In this document: positions 38,095 to 47,429 of the stretch, one piece after another
How the letters are laid out: every line of letters begins with the position of its first letter
Position numbering within the stretch: the stretch's first letter is position 1
DNA from: an uncultured Clostridia bacterium
Lineage (GTDB): Bacteria > Bacillota > Clostridia > Christensenellales > Borkfalkiaceae
Length of the DNA stretch: 62,432 bases
Direction of reading: 5' to 3'
Assembly: GCA_947630325.1 (NCBI GenBank)
Contig: CANRHB010000009.1
Span: 1-62,432, forward strand
Made by a program: the position numbers and the translations under genes
Notes under the pieces: model-generated
What the model was told of the DNA's origin: nothing
Databases searched by the model: none
The model's input: only the letters and a program-made list of their open reading frames with translations

Positions 38095-40302
38095 TTATCC
38101 CTCGGAGGACTCTTCCGCGGGTGCGTCGAGCAGCTGGCGTTCAACGAGCGCCGCAAATTTCCCCTTCTTTGCGATGAGTTCTTCATAGGTCCCCTCCTCC
38201 GCGATCTTGCCGTTTTCGAGGTAGATGATCCTGTCGCACTGCTTGATGGTGGAAAGCCTGTGCGCGATGACGACGCGCGTGCATTTGAGGGAGGCAAGCG
38301 AATCGGACACCTTCTTTTGGGTAAGGTTATCGAGTGCGCTCGTCGCCTCGTCGAACATGAGGATCTTCGGCTTGGGAGCAATGGCGCGGGCGATCATCAG
38401 CCGCTGGCGCTGTCCGCCCGACACGCCGCCGCTCCCCTCCGAGATGAGGGTATTCATGCCCATGGGCATTTTGCGGATGTCGTCGGCGATGCCCGCAAGT
38501 TCCGCCGCCTCCCACGCCTCGTCTACCGTCAGCCACGGCGCGGAGATGGTGATGTTCGAAAAGATGTCCCCCTGGAAGAGTTTGCCCTCCTGCATGACCG
38601 TGCCGATCCTGCGGCGGAGGGACTTTAAGTCGATACTCGCAAGGTCCTTTCCGTCATAATAGACGGCGCCCTTCTGCGGCGTTTCGAACCCGAGCATGAT
38701 GCGCATCAAGGTGGACTTTCCGCACCCTGTTGCGCCCACAAAGGCGACGTATTGCCCCGGGCGGATCTTGAGAGAGAGATCGTCCACGACGTTGGGCATG
38801 TTCTCGCTGTAGCGGAAGGAGACGTTGTTGAGCTCGATCCCGCCCGAAAGACGGGAGATGACCTGCTTGCCCTCCGCGATCTCGGGGACCGTCTCCATGA
38901 TCGGCTTTACCATTTCGAGCACGGGCTTGATGTTTGCGATGGTAAGCGTGATGCCCGCAAGCGACATAAACGCACCCGAAAGCATGGAATAGGCGGTGTT
39001 GAAGGCGTAATAGTCCGCCACGGACACGCCGCTTAAAACCGCCGTGAAATACAGGACAAAGGTGCCCGCAAGGGTGATAAGCAGGGTGATGACGTTGCCG
39101 TAAGTAAGGATCGCGGGCGGGTCGAAGTAGGTTTTCACATAGTGGGCGAAATGCTTCCCCCACCGCGAGAAGGCGCGTTTCTCCGCCCCCGCAAGTTTGA
39201 TCTTCTGCACGCCAGAAATGAGGGCGTAACTCAAACCGTTTTCATCTGCCTCGAGCATCATCGTCTTGCGCAGGACTTTCACCTGCACGACGGTGGAGAC
39301 GGCTGAAAAGACCAATGTCACCAAAATGATGACGATCGCGGGGAATACGAGCGCGGGTGCGAAGGAGACGATCTGCGTGATGTACACGAGGGAGAACAGC
39401 GTGGTAAGCCCCGTGGACAGAATGGCGTCCACGAGCAATTCACAGAGGGTGTTGAAAAATTCGGCCCGCGTGGAGAGTTCGCCCGCGCTGTACTTTTTGA
39501 AGAAGTCGGCGGGAAGGGACAAAATGCGCGCCATCGACGCCGCCTGCACGGTGACGTTGAGTTTGGTCGTGATCCGCGCCAAGATGAGCGACTTCGCCCC
39601 GCCGATGAGAAGGGAGGAGAGGGCGACGCACACCATGAATACCGAGATGGAGAGGAGCAGTTTTACCTCCCCGCTCTCGAAAACCTCCCCCAAGAGCAGT
39701 TGGTTGAGTTTGGGGGTGATGAGCCCCACAAGGGTAAGCGCAAGCGCGGAGACTGCCGCCATGATATAATCTGCGGGAGAGAGGATCCCCGCGATGTATT
39801 TGAGAAGGGCGCCCATCCTGAGTTTTTTGAGCGGGAAAGGCTTGTAAAAGGCGATCGCCTCGGGCTCGAACATCTCCTCGTTCTTGCGGGAAACGCGCAC
39901 CCGTTTGCCCTTTTCCTCGTCGAAAAAGGTGTAGCCCGAAATGCCCGAAGGAATGAGCGCAACGACCGTGCCGTCCGACTTTTTGACGCCGAGCATGGCG
40001 CCGACCGCGTCGCGGTACCACTTCTTTCCGAGTTGTACGTTCCGCCACATGATCCCATAGGGCCTCATGAGAAATTCAAGCTGTTCGTTTGTATCTTTGA
40101 TGTTTTCGGGAACGTCCCGCGTTTTGACATGATAGTATTTGAGGATCTCGTCGATGGCGTTCTTCGCCTTGCTCCTCTCGTCTTGAAGAGCGGCGGAAGG
40201 GCGCGTCCCCGTAACGGAGTGCGAAATGTCCGACAAGGCCTCTTCGATCGCTTCGCGGTCATGTTCTTTGCGTTCTTTGATCTGTTCATCAAACCAACCC
40301 AT
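38095..40302 (-). CDS. NHLM-type peptide exporter, ABC transporter 2 (no peptidase)
   Basis: The 735-residue protein has a 165-residue soluble N-terminal region in place of a peptidase, then six membrane helices and an ABC ATPase. The ATPase has Walker A GATGCGKST, signature SGGQRQR, Walker B ILMFDEAT and the H-loop in IAHRLST. This layout matches the second ABC protein of NHLM (nitrile-hydratase-leader microcin) secretion systems. It begins 12 bases after the ABC 1 stop behind GAGGAGG. The two ABC proteins probably form one heterodimeric exporter. Confidence 0.92.
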   Translation of the reverse strand: MGWFDEQIKERKEHDREAIEEALSDISHSVTGTRPSAALQDERSKAKNAIDEILKYYHVKTRDVPENIKDTNEQLEFLMRPYGIMWRNVQLGKKWYRDAVGAMLGVKKSDGTVVALIPSGISGYTFFDEEKGKRVRVSRKNEEMFEPEAIAFYKPFPLKKLRMGALLKYIAGILSPADYIMAAVSALALTLVGLITPKLNQLLLGEVFESGEVKLLLSISVFMVCVALSSLLIGGAKSLILARITTKLNVTVQAASMARILSLPADFFKKYSAGELSTRAEFFNTLCELLVDAILSTGLTTLFSLVYITQIVSFAPALVFPAIVIILVTLVFSAVSTVVQVKVLRKTMMLEADENGLSYALISGVQKIKLAGAEKRAFSRWGKHFAHYVKTYFDPPAILTYGNVITLLITLAGTFVLYFTAVLSGVSVADYYAFNTAYSMLSGAFMSLAGITLTIANIKPVLEMVKPIMETVPEIAEGKQVISRLSGGIELNNVSFRYSENMPNVVDDLSLKIRPGQYVAFVGATGCGKSTLMRIMLGFETPQKGAVYYDGKDLASIDLKSLRRRIGTVMQEGKLFQGDIFSNITISAPWLTVDEAWEAAELAGIADDIRKMPMGMNTLISEGSGGVSGGQRQRLMIARAIAPKPKILMFDEATSALDNLTQKKVSDSLASLKCTRVVIAHRLSTIKQCDRIIYLENGKIAEEGTYEELIAKKGKFAALVERQLLDAPAEESSEG

Positions 40303-40314
40303 GCCGTCGCCTCC

Positions 40315-42498
40315 TCATTCGTTGGAAACAAGTTGGGTGTAAAACCCGCCCTTGCGATACAGTTCTTCGTGAGTGCCACGCTCTACGACCTTGCCGTGAT
40401 CCATAACGACGATCTCGTCGCAGTCGCGGATGGTGGAGAGCCTGTGCGCCACCACGATACAGGTGATGCCTCTGTTTTTGATGGAGTTTACGACATCGTA
40501 TTCGGTCTTGGCGTCGAGCGCGCTCGTCGCCTCGTCCAAGATCATGATCGTGGGGTCCTGCGCAAGCACTCTGGCGATCTCCATGCGCTGGCGCTGGCCG
40601 CCCGAGAGGTCCTTTCCGCCCTCGGTAAGCACGTAACTATAACCCCCCTCCCTCTGCATGATGTCCTCATGGAGCTGGGCGTCCTTGGCGGCGAGGATCA
40701 TCTCGAAATCTTCGATGGAGGTGTCCCACATTTTGATGTTGTTGCGGATGCTGTCCTCGAAGAGAATGATGTCCTGGTCGACGACGGCAAGCGACCCCGT
40801 GAACACACTGCGGTCGATCGCCTTGATGGGTTTGCCGTCGAAGAGGATCTCCCCGCTCCACGGCTGGTAGAGCCCCGAAATAAGTTTGGCGAGGGTGGAC
40901 TTTCCGCACCCCGAACCGCCGACGAACGCGACGCGGCTGCCCGGTTTCAAATGAAGGTCGAAGTCCTCGATGAGGGGCTCCGAGAGGCGGGAATAGCCGA
41001 ACGTGACGTGTCTCATCTCCACTTCGCCCGAGAGTTTGCCGTATTCGGCGTCTCCGCTCTCATCCTCTTCCCGTTCATAGTTGACGTCGGTGGGATACTC
41101 CATGACGTCCTCCACCCGCTCCATCTGCGTGCGCATCTCTTGAAGGGTCTGCCCCGCCGTGATGAGGGTCATTGCGGGCTCGGTGAAGGAGGCGAGGAAC
41201 CCTTGGAACGCCATCACCATACCGATGGTGAACTGCCCCTGCATCGTCAGCCATACGCCCACAACGAGGACTGCGATGTCCGCAAGGGAGGTGATGAGCG
41301 GAGGAATGAGCCCGAGATATTGGTCGATCCTTCCGTAACGCACCTGCTGGGTGTTGACGCTCGCCTGGTACCCCGCCCATTTTTCGAAATAGCCGTTCTC
41401 CGCGCCGCTCGCTTTGATCGTCTCGATCATTTCGATGCCTGCGACGGTCGCGCCCGCAAGTTTTCCTTCGTCGCGCATCTGCACGCGGGTGATGTTCACT
41501 CTCTTTTTGGAGATGATGCGGGCCATGAACAGGTTCAAGACGATGGACGCCATGCCGATGACGGCAAGAATGGCGCTGTAACGGATCATGACGATGAGAT
41601 AAAAGATCATCATCGCCCCATTGAGAATGAGGGGGGCGAAGGTATTGACGAGGGTCGTTGCGATCTCGCCGTTGGCCTTTCCCCGAAGTTGAATGTCCCC
41701 CGCCATGCGCTGGGAGAAGAATTCCATGGGCAGGCGGAGCACCTTCCACATGAAGGAAGTCTCCCCGACCGAAGTAAGTTTTGCCTCGACCTTCCACTTG
41801 GTGTGCGCCTCGATGAATGCCACGACGAGCTGCAAAAGGGAGACGGCGGCGAGGATCCCGAAGAAGGGATATACCCAATCGGGGTCCTGTCCCGTAAGCA
41901 GGCGATCGAGGAACACGTTGGAAAGGACGGGCTGTATCACCCCGAATAGAGAGGTCAGCACGGTGGTGACGACGACAAACGTGACCGCCACGCTTGCGCC
42001 GACGAGCCGCTTTTTGGCAAAAGAGAGCATACTCTTGGGCTTGCCGCTTGGCACGAACGCCTCCGTCGGCTCGAACATCAGGCACACGCCCGTAAAACTC
42101 TTGTCAAATGTCTCCATGGAGACGGTGTAGCTTCCCCGCGCGGGGTCGTTGAGCACCGCACGCTTGCCGCGGAACCCGCACAAAACGACGAAATGGTTGA
42201 AATTCCAATGCACGATGCAGGGGAATTTCCCGTTCGCTTTGAGCTGTTCGGGCTCAAATTTATATCCCTTCGCCGAAAGCCCGTAACTGCGGGCTGCTTT
42301 TAGAATGTTGCGGGCGTTGGAGCCGTCCCGCGAGACGCCGCAATCGGCGCGCACCTGCTCGAGAGGGATCCACTTCCCGTAATAGGCGAGGATCATCGTA
42401 AGCGCGGCGGCGCCGCATTCGAGCGCCTCCATCTGCATGACGACGGGAACTTTCGCCGCGCCCTTTGTACGGGGGATGTTTTGTTTGCGCTTTGCCAT
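40315..42498 (-). CDS. NHLM-type peptide exporter, ABC transporter 1 with C39 peptidase
   Basis: The 727-residue protein starts with a peptidase C39 domain. Gln22 and Cys28 lie in QMEALECGAAAL, His102 in FNHFVVLCGF and Asp118 in LNDPARG, so all catalytic residues are present. It should cut leaders after Gly-Gly. Six membrane helices and an ABC ATPase (GGSGCGKST, LSGGQRQRMEIARVL, IMILDEAT) follow. I start at the ATG at 42498 behind GAGGTGGGG. It fits the first ABC protein of NHLM systems. Its natural substrates are probably the three GG peptides encoded nearby. Confidence 0.94.
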   Translation of the reverse strand: MAKRKQNIPRTKGAAKVPVVMQMEALECGAAALTMILAYYGKWIPLEQVRADCGVSRDGSNARNILKAARSYGLSAKGYKFEPEQLKANGKFPCIVHWNFNHFVVLCGFRGKRAVLNDPARGSYTVSMETFDKSFTGVCLMFEPTEAFVPSGKPKSMLSFAKKRLVGASVAVTFVVVTTVLTSLFGVIQPVLSNVFLDRLLTGQDPDWVYPFFGILAAVSLLQLVVAFIEAHTKWKVEAKLTSVGETSFMWKVLRLPMEFFSQRMAGDIQLRGKANGEIATTLVNTFAPLILNGAMMIFYLIVMIRYSAILAVIGMASIVLNLFMARIISKKRVNITRVQMRDEGKLAGATVAGIEMIETIKASGAENGYFEKWAGYQASVNTQQVRYGRIDQYLGLIPPLITSLADIAVLVVGVWLTMQGQFTIGMVMAFQGFLASFTEPAMTLITAGQTLQEMRTQMERVEDVMEYPTDVNYEREEDESGDAEYGKLSGEVEMRHVTFGYSRLSEPLIEDFDLHLKPGSRVAFVGGSGCGKSTLAKLISGLYQPWSGEILFDGKPIKAIDRSVFTGSLAVVDQDIILFEDSIRNNIKMWDTSIEDFEMILAAKDAQLHEDIMQREGGYSYVLTEGGKDLSGGQRQRMEIARVLAQDPTIMILDEATSALDAKTEYDVVNSIKNRGITCIVVAHRLSTIRDCDEIVVMDHGKVVERGTHEELYRKGGFYTQLVSNE

Positions 42499-42506
42499 AC
42501 CCCACC

Positions 42507-42980
42507 TCAATGAAACAGAAAGGAAATGGGCGAAATGCTGTCCGTGACGATGGACGCTTCATACACGCCCGCCGCAAGGTCGCCGTTTACCGTGACGACA
42601 TACACCCACTCCCCCACCGTAAGCCCGCCGATCCGCAGGGTGTAGGGGGTAAAACTCTCGTCCACCGCGATGGGTTCGACCGAGACCGAAGCGACCGAGT
42701 ATTCGTTTCCGTTGATCCGCACCGTTTTGCCCTCCGCGACGTTTGCGATCTCCGAATCGCGCACATAGCAAACGACCGTCCCCTCCGAGGAGACGGCGGC
42801 GGCGGAGACTTTGCTCTCGAGTTTCCCCACCACGGCCCAGACGACGAACCCGATGAGGAGCGCGATCACCGCGCCAAGAACGAGCCAGATGCCGGGGCTC
42901 GTCACTCTGATGTAGTCGTTGAGTTGTTCGGGCGAGGACACCCGCTCCATACTTTTTTTCCGGAAAATGGAATTTGCCAT
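42507..42980 (-). CDS. Short NHLM HlyD-like adaptor protein
   Basis: This 157-residue protein has the N-terminus IFRKKSMERVSSPEQLNDYI, which is typical of the NHLM secretion-protein family, and one membrane helix at about residues 30-52. An outer domain of beta type follows. The long coiled-coil hairpin seen in full HlyD adaptors (usually about 300 residues or more) is missing. This could suit an envelope without outer membrane. It is translated in line with the ABC genes and probably docks with them. Confidence 0.85.
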   Translation of the reverse strand: MANSIFRKKSMERVSSPEQLNDYIRVTSPGIWLVLGAVIALLIGFVVWAVVGKLESKVSAAAVSSEGTVVCYVRDSEIANVAEGKTVRINGNEYSVASVSVEPIAVDESFTPYTLRIGGLTVGEWVYVVTVNGDLAAGVYEASIVTDSISPISFLFH

Positions 42981-43052
42981 ATCTTTCCTCCGTGTGAAAT
43001 GAGGGGCAGGGGCGATTTTAACGCCCGCGCCCTCCTTTAACGCCTTTCAAAT

Positions 43053-43460
43053 TTATAGATTTTTGGTGATGCGCAGAATGTTCTGCCCATCCTTATACTC
43101 ATAGGCGATGCCGTCCATCGTCTTTTTGACCATGTAGATGCCCAGGCCGCCGATCCCCCTCTCCTCCGCGGAGAGCGCGGTGTTGGGGTCCTCTTTTGCA
43201 AGGGGATCGTAAGGCACGCCGCGGTCGATAAAAGTGACCACGACGGCGATCGGATCCTCCCTCAGCTCCACACGCACAGTGGCGGGCCCCACGCCCGGAT
43301 GATAGGCATATTGGGCGATATTGCCGAAGAGCTCATCGATGGCGATATCGATCTGCATACGCGTTTTGAGCGAACAGCCGAGTTTTTCAAGCTGTTCGTT
43401 GACAAACTCCGTAACGGGGTCGATGTTCTCCACCGTGGCGTCGATCGTAAGTTCTTTCAT
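43053..43460 (-). CDS. RsbW/SpoIIAB-like anti-sigma factor kinase
   Basis: The 135-residue HATPase_c protein has the N box IAIDELFGNIAQYAY near residues 41-55 and the ATP-lid glycines GIGGLGIYMVKK near residue 102. These are features of the RsbW group that phosphorylates STAS proteins and binds a sigma factor. It lies just after the STAS gene and before the HlyD-like gene. No sigma factor gene is in this window. Confidence 0.9.
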   Translation of the reverse strand: MKELTIDATVENIDPVTEFVNEQLEKLGCSLKTRMQIDIAIDELFGNIAQYAYHPGVGPATVRVELREDPIAVVVTFIDRGVPYDPLAKEDPNTALSAEERGIGGLGIYMVKKTMDGIAYEYKDGQNILRITKNL

Positions 43461-43487
43461 AGTTCCCTCCGCCCTCTCTGCCCGCGC

Positions 43488-43784
43488 TTATTCCACGGTG
43501 AGGATCTCGGAAAAGCCCGTGATCTCGAACACTTCCATGATCGTCTCGTTGACGTGGCGGATGACCATCGTCCCCTGGCGGTTCATGATCTTCTGCGCCG
43601 CAAGCAGGACGCGCAGACCCGCCGATGACAGATATTCGAGTTCCGAAAAATCAAAGACAAGCGAAGTGACGCCGTCCACACTGCGTTTGAGTTCCGCTTC
43701 GAGCTGGGGCGCCGTGGTGGTGTCGAGCCGTCCGCTCACCGCAAGTTCCAACTCCGTTCCCTGTACTTTTGTTTCGATCGTCAT
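43488..43784 (-). CDS. STAS-domain anti-anti-sigma factor
   Basis: The 98-residue protein has VSGRLDTTTAPQLEAEL and the loop SELEYLSSAGLRVLL, where one of the two serines is the phosphorylation site in SpoIIAA/RsbV proteins. When dephosphorylated it would bind the RsbW-like kinase. I start at the ATG at 43784 behind GGAGG; a TTG five codons upstream overlaps that site. It is the first gene of the transporter operon. Confidence 0.92.
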   Translation of the reverse strand: MTIETKVQGTELELAVSGRLDTTTAPQLEAELKRSVDGVTSLVFDFSELEYLSSAGLRVLLAAQKIMNRQGTMVIRHVNETIMEVFEITGFSEILTVE

Positions 43785-43822
43785 ATTGAATTCCTCCAAA
43801 AAGATTCATTTATTTCTATGAT

Positions 43823-43851
43823 ATTATAGCACCTTACGGCGGCGTTGTCAA
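43823..43851 (-). promoter_or_regulatory. Perfect consensus promoter of the STAS-to-ABC operon
   Basis: Minus-strand TTGACA (43851-43846) and TATAAT (43828-43823) are 17 bases apart, so STAS, kinase, HlyD-like and both ABC genes form a unit of their own. Confidence 0.92.
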
Positions 43852-43861
43852 CCGAACGCCC

Positions 43862-45094
43862 TCAGAAGAACAGATAGATCAGCACGATAAAGACGATGAC
43901 CAAGGCATAGACGGCGCTAAAGAGAGAATAGGCGCGTTTGCGCGTGGGCTTGCGGTCGTCGAAGAAGAAGAGGAAGGGAATGCACAGGGCGGCATAATAG
44001 AACTTGCCCAGGCCCCACTTCCCCGCGAAGGAGAAGGTGCCGAGGAGGTAGTCGAGCGCGCACAGCAAAAGCAGGCATCCTCCCAAAAATACCGCCGAAT
44101 AGAGCGCGCGCCGCTTTGCAAGGGTGGCCGTCTCGAACATCCGCGGCGCATACTTTTTCTTTGCGAGGAAAATCGGCGTAAGTCCTCTTTCCACGCGGAG
44201 CGGACGGACGGGATAAAAACGGTTACAAAGAAGAATGCACCCGATGAAGAGGAAGGGCGGCAGATGCCTTGAGGGGAAGAGACACAGAAGGGTCGGATCG
44301 GGCGGGACGACCCCCGACCGCGTAAGCCCGTTGAACACAAACAGGGTAAGGATATAGGCGACGGGAATGAGCCCGAGAGAGCGGAACAGAACGAGTTTTG
44401 CCCGCGTATTCGCCCACTTCGGACGGGTGCAGAAACAGATGCACATCAAAAGGCAGAGCATCTGGTCGATGAAGAGGTTGAAAGAGGGCATGTTCTTCAA
44501 AAGAACGATGATGATCTGGTCGGTCAGAAAGTCCTGCGCGATCTCCAAAAGCCCCGCCACGCTGTCCGCGGGAAGAAGTTGCCCCTCGGAGTTCACCGCC
44601 GCGATGAGTTTGTTGACGAGGTCGACGATCTCGGCATATCCCCCCAATTCCGTCTCGATGAGGGAAAACATCTGCATCACCAACACGGTGATAAACCCGA
44701 TGAGGATGGAATAGACGATGAGTTCGGCAAAGAAGAGGAGAATGGATAAAATGGCGGTGCGCCGCGTGAACCGCCCGATCTCGGCTCGGTCCAAATTGAG
44801 CACGAAGGACACCGTCGCCACAAAGTAGAGCGGAATGACGAGGGTCCCCAAGTTGCGCATGAAGTCGACCAGAACGCCGAACCCTCCGGGGATGTGCAGG
44901 GAGGAAAACGCCGCCACCGCGCCCGCAATGTCGCCCGCTTCCATGGCGTTGAGGGCGTTTCCTGCCTGTAGGAGGGCGTTCAAAATGACGTAATAGGTCG
45001 CCAGCTGTGAAAGGAAAAAGAAGATCATGGCGACATAGCGAAGGTAGACAAACCCTCCCCGCTTGCCATAGACGAACGTCTCGTAAATGTTCAT
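43862..45094 (-). CDS. Polytopic membrane protein of unknown family
   Basis: The 410-residue protein has about ten hydrophobic segments and an extracytoplasmic or loop region at about residues 145-195 rich in Glu and Leu. The early MNIYETFVYGKRGGFVYLRYVAMIFFFLSQL is repeat-free and matches no family I can name. I start at the ATG at 45094 behind GGAGGGGAG; a TTG six codons earlier is inside that site. It lies just before the export operon promoter and after the DUF3089-like gene, so a link to export is possible only by position. Confidence 0.75.
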   Translation of the reverse strand: MNIYETFVYGKRGGFVYLRYVAMIFFFLSQLATYYVILNALLQAGNALNAMEAGDIAGAVAAFSSLHIPGGFGVLVDFMRNLGTLVIPLYFVATVSFVLNLDRAEIGRFTRRTAILSILLFFAELIVYSILIGFITVLVMQMFSLIETELGGYAEIVDLVNKLIAAVNSEGQLLPADSVAGLLEIAQDFLTDQIIIVLLKNMPSFNLFIDQMLCLLMCICFCTRPKWANTRAKLVLFRSLGLIPVAYILTLFVFNGLTRSGVVPPDPTLLCLFPSRHLPPFLFIGCILLCNRFYPVRPLRVERGLTPIFLAKKKYAPRMFETATLAKRRALYSAVFLGGCLLLLCALDYLLGTFSFAGKWGLGKFYYAALCIPFLFFFDDRKPTRKRAYSLFSAVYALVIVFIVLIYLFF

Positions 45095-45155
45095 TCTCTC
45101 CCCTCCGCTCAAAAAGTTCGCTTGCCCTATTTGCTATGCCTGCCCTTTCTTTCGG

Positions 45156-47327
45156 CTATGCCGTAAACGCCGTGATCCGCGCGAGGACGTTCTCCTCGAG
45201 ATTGCGGTAAAAGAACTGATAGTCGTAATAGTGGTAGACCCCCTCTTCGAAGATCCCGAGCGTGTTATCATATTCCTTCGGGTCGATGTCGGTCATTTTG
45301 AGCGCGCCGCGCTCATCGTCGATATACGCCCCCGTAAGTTCTTCTTTCTCCTCGATGAAAGAGCCGTCCGCCTTGTAGAAGCACGCCCCCTTGTTGAGGG
45401 ACTTCTCCGCACGCGTTGTATCTGTTTGCCAATTCAAGGGATTGATGCAGAGCGCCTTTGTCCCCGCGGGGATCATGAGCGAATCTTCGATCTCGGGCGC
45501 TTCGCAGTTAAAGGAGACGATGACCCCCGTGTCCTTTTCCCCCGTTGCGAACTTCAATTTCGCGTCTTGGACCTCCTCCTTCGTGATGCTCCAACCGATG
45601 GCATAGCACGCGACGAGGCGATCTTTCAACGTGCTGTCATAGAACTCCTTCAGGAGGCGGAGGCAGTGGTCGGCCCCCTGCGAAAACCCTGCAAGGATGA
45701 TGGGCCGCCCCTCGTTCCAATTCTTGAGATAATAGGTAAAGGCGTTTTTCACGTCCGCATAGGCATAGGTGAGATACTCTTCCCGCTTCTCCGTGCTCAC
45801 CGCGGTGGAATAGGTGTAGAGCACCGCCTGACGGTAGAAGGGAGCAAAGAAACGGGCGTTGTCGTCGTAAATGCCCTTCTCCATGTCGATCGCGCCGATA
45901 AAGCCGTTGCGCGCGCTCGAGCGGGTGAAGTCGAGGATCTCCCGTCCCGCTCCCCCGTTGACGGCAGAAGGGGCGACAAAGAACACATCCGCCTCCTTGC
46001 CTTCTGCGTCCGTCTCTTGGTACGCCCAGTTGAAGAAATTGGCGTAATCGACGGCGGCGGTTGCGTCCGACTTTTCAACCAGAATGCGCAGGTACTCGCC
46101 GCCCTCTTCGATCTGCAGTCTGAGCCCGATCACCCATCTACTATCGTCCTCCGTGACCGCCACGATTGTACTTTCGTCGAGCGTTTCCGTCTTTGTTACG
46201 GTAAAGGGCGCAATCGTTTTGTCCTCCGTAAAGTCGCCGAATGCAAACAGATGACCGAGCGCGTACACGCCATCTGCAGGGGTGTAGCAGAAGGCGTCGG
46301 CGCCGTAATGGCCGTCCGCGGTGTGCAAGACTGCCCGCCAACCGTAGCGCACGGTCTCGGGGTCGGGTCGCCCGTTTTGCAGGGTAAACGCGAGAACGCC
46401 CACGTCGCCGTCGCCGATGTCGAAATAGTAGAGCAGTTCGCTCTCAGACAAAAATTCCCGTTTGTAGCAGACGGTGAGCCGATCGTGCTCGGTGCCGTCG
46501 GGCCACGTCCAGCCGCCGTCCTCGAACACATAGAACGTTCCTTTCCCCGTTTGAGCGCTGTCCTCCGCATACTTGCATTCGCCGTACCTGATCCTCATGT
46601 CAATGAAGTAGAGAGAGAAATCGACGCACTCCGCATCGGGGGAATAAAATTCGATGTCCGTCACACGCATTTTATCTTCGCCGCTCACTTGGAGAAGGTC
46701 ATAATAGATGATATAAGTTCCCCCATCGTTCATGGTATAGTTCAAATAGAAGTGCTCCTCCCCGTCCATCTCGTAGGGGATTGCGCTGTCGACGTCAAAA
46801 CGGAGATAGTCGCTCTCCGAGCTCTCCATATCCTCAAAATGATAGTAACAGACGGGGCCGCTGAGATCGAGCGCACCTAAGCCGAAGTAGCCCTCCTCGA
46901 AGTAGTGCCGCTTCCCCTCTTCGTGCGCTTCGTAATCGCCAACGGTGCGGGTCACGACATATTCGCCGTGCACGGTCACAAAGGTTTTCCCGTTTTGTTC
47001 GGTACATTCGATATGATAACTCTTCCCCTCCGCGTCCGTGAGAACGCTCTCTTCAAGGGAGAGGGTGAAACCGTCCTTTGTCACTGTTTCGCCTTCGGCG
47101 TTTTCAAAGGAAAGGGTCGCGGGATCCTCCGAGCGTTCGCTGTCTCCCGAGAAATAGGAGAGTTCGATCGCGGTGTCATAAGGATTGCCGCTCTCGTGCG
47201 TAAAGACGACTTCCCCTTTGAGGGTGACGATCTCCTCCTCTTGCCCGCAGGCGGCAAAAACCGCCCCGCAGAGGGACAGCGCAAAGCAAAACACAAGCGC
47301 ATAAAAAAGTTTCGCATATTTCTTCAT
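45156..47327 (-). CDS. DUF3089-like alpha/beta hydrolase lipoprotein
   Basis: The 723-residue precursor has a signal peptide ending VFAAC, with lipidated Cys about residue 26. A 410-residue beta-rich region follows. The C-terminal DUF3089-type hydrolase has ADVFFVAPSAV, APFYRQAVLY, a serine elbow AGFSQGADH and DRLVACYAIG. Substrate is unknown for this family. It has a consensus promoter, and no clear terminator separates it from the next gene, so it may be co-transcribed with the membrane protein gene downstream. I start at the ATG at 47327 behind GGGAG. Confidence 0.82.
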   Translation of the reverse strand: MKKYAKLFYALVFCFALSLCGAVFAACGQEEEIVTLKGEVVFTHESGNPYDTAIELSYFSGDSERSEDPATLSFENAEGETVTKDGFTLSLEESVLTDAEGKSYHIECTEQNGKTFVTVHGEYVVTRTVGDYEAHEEGKRHYFEEGYFGLGALDLSGPVCYYHFEDMESSESDYLRFDVDSAIPYEMDGEEHFYLNYTMNDGGTYIIYYDLLQVSGEDKMRVTDIEFYSPDAECVDFSLYFIDMRIRYGECKYAEDSAQTGKGTFYVFEDGGWTWPDGTEHDRLTVCYKREFLSESELLYYFDIGDGDVGVLAFTLQNGRPDPETVRYGWRAVLHTADGHYGADAFCYTPADGVYALGHLFAFGDFTEDKTIAPFTVTKTETLDESTIVAVTEDDSRWVIGLRLQIEEGGEYLRILVEKSDATAAVDYANFFNWAYQETDAEGKEADVFFVAPSAVNGGAGREILDFTRSSARNGFIGAIDMEKGIYDDNARFFAPFYRQAVLYTYSTAVSTEKREEYLTYAYADVKNAFTYYLKNWNEGRPIILAGFSQGADHCLRLLKEFYDSTLKDRLVACYAIGWSITKEEVQDAKLKFATGEKDTGVIVSFNCEAPEIEDSLMIPAGTKALCINPLNWQTDTTRAEKSLNKGACFYKADGSFIEEKEELTGAYIDDERGALKMTDIDPKEYDNTLGIFEEGVYHYYDYQFFYRNLEENVLARITAFTA

Positions 47328-47364
47328 AATTTTTTTCTCCCGATTTTCAAAAAAATCATAACTC

Positions 47365-47393
47365 ATTATATACGAAATTTGTCGATAATGCAA
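47365..47393 (-). promoter_or_regulatory. Sigma-A promoter of the DUF3089-like gene
   Basis: Minus-strand TTGCAT (47393-47388) and TATAAT (47370-47365) are 17 bases apart. Confidence 0.85.
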
Positions 47394-47429
47394 ATAAATT
47401 CGACGCCCGCCGCAACACTTAAACAATTT

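Noticed and set aside
39700-41949. A 749-codon plus-strand frame opposite the two ABC transporter genes
   Set aside because: It crosses both transporter genes and their junction and has no protein family features; it is a codon-bias shadow.
45087-46880. A 597-codon plus-strand frame opposite the DUF3089-like lipoprotein gene
   Set aside because: No start signal or domain; the minus-strand gene has a lipobox and a catalytic elbow.
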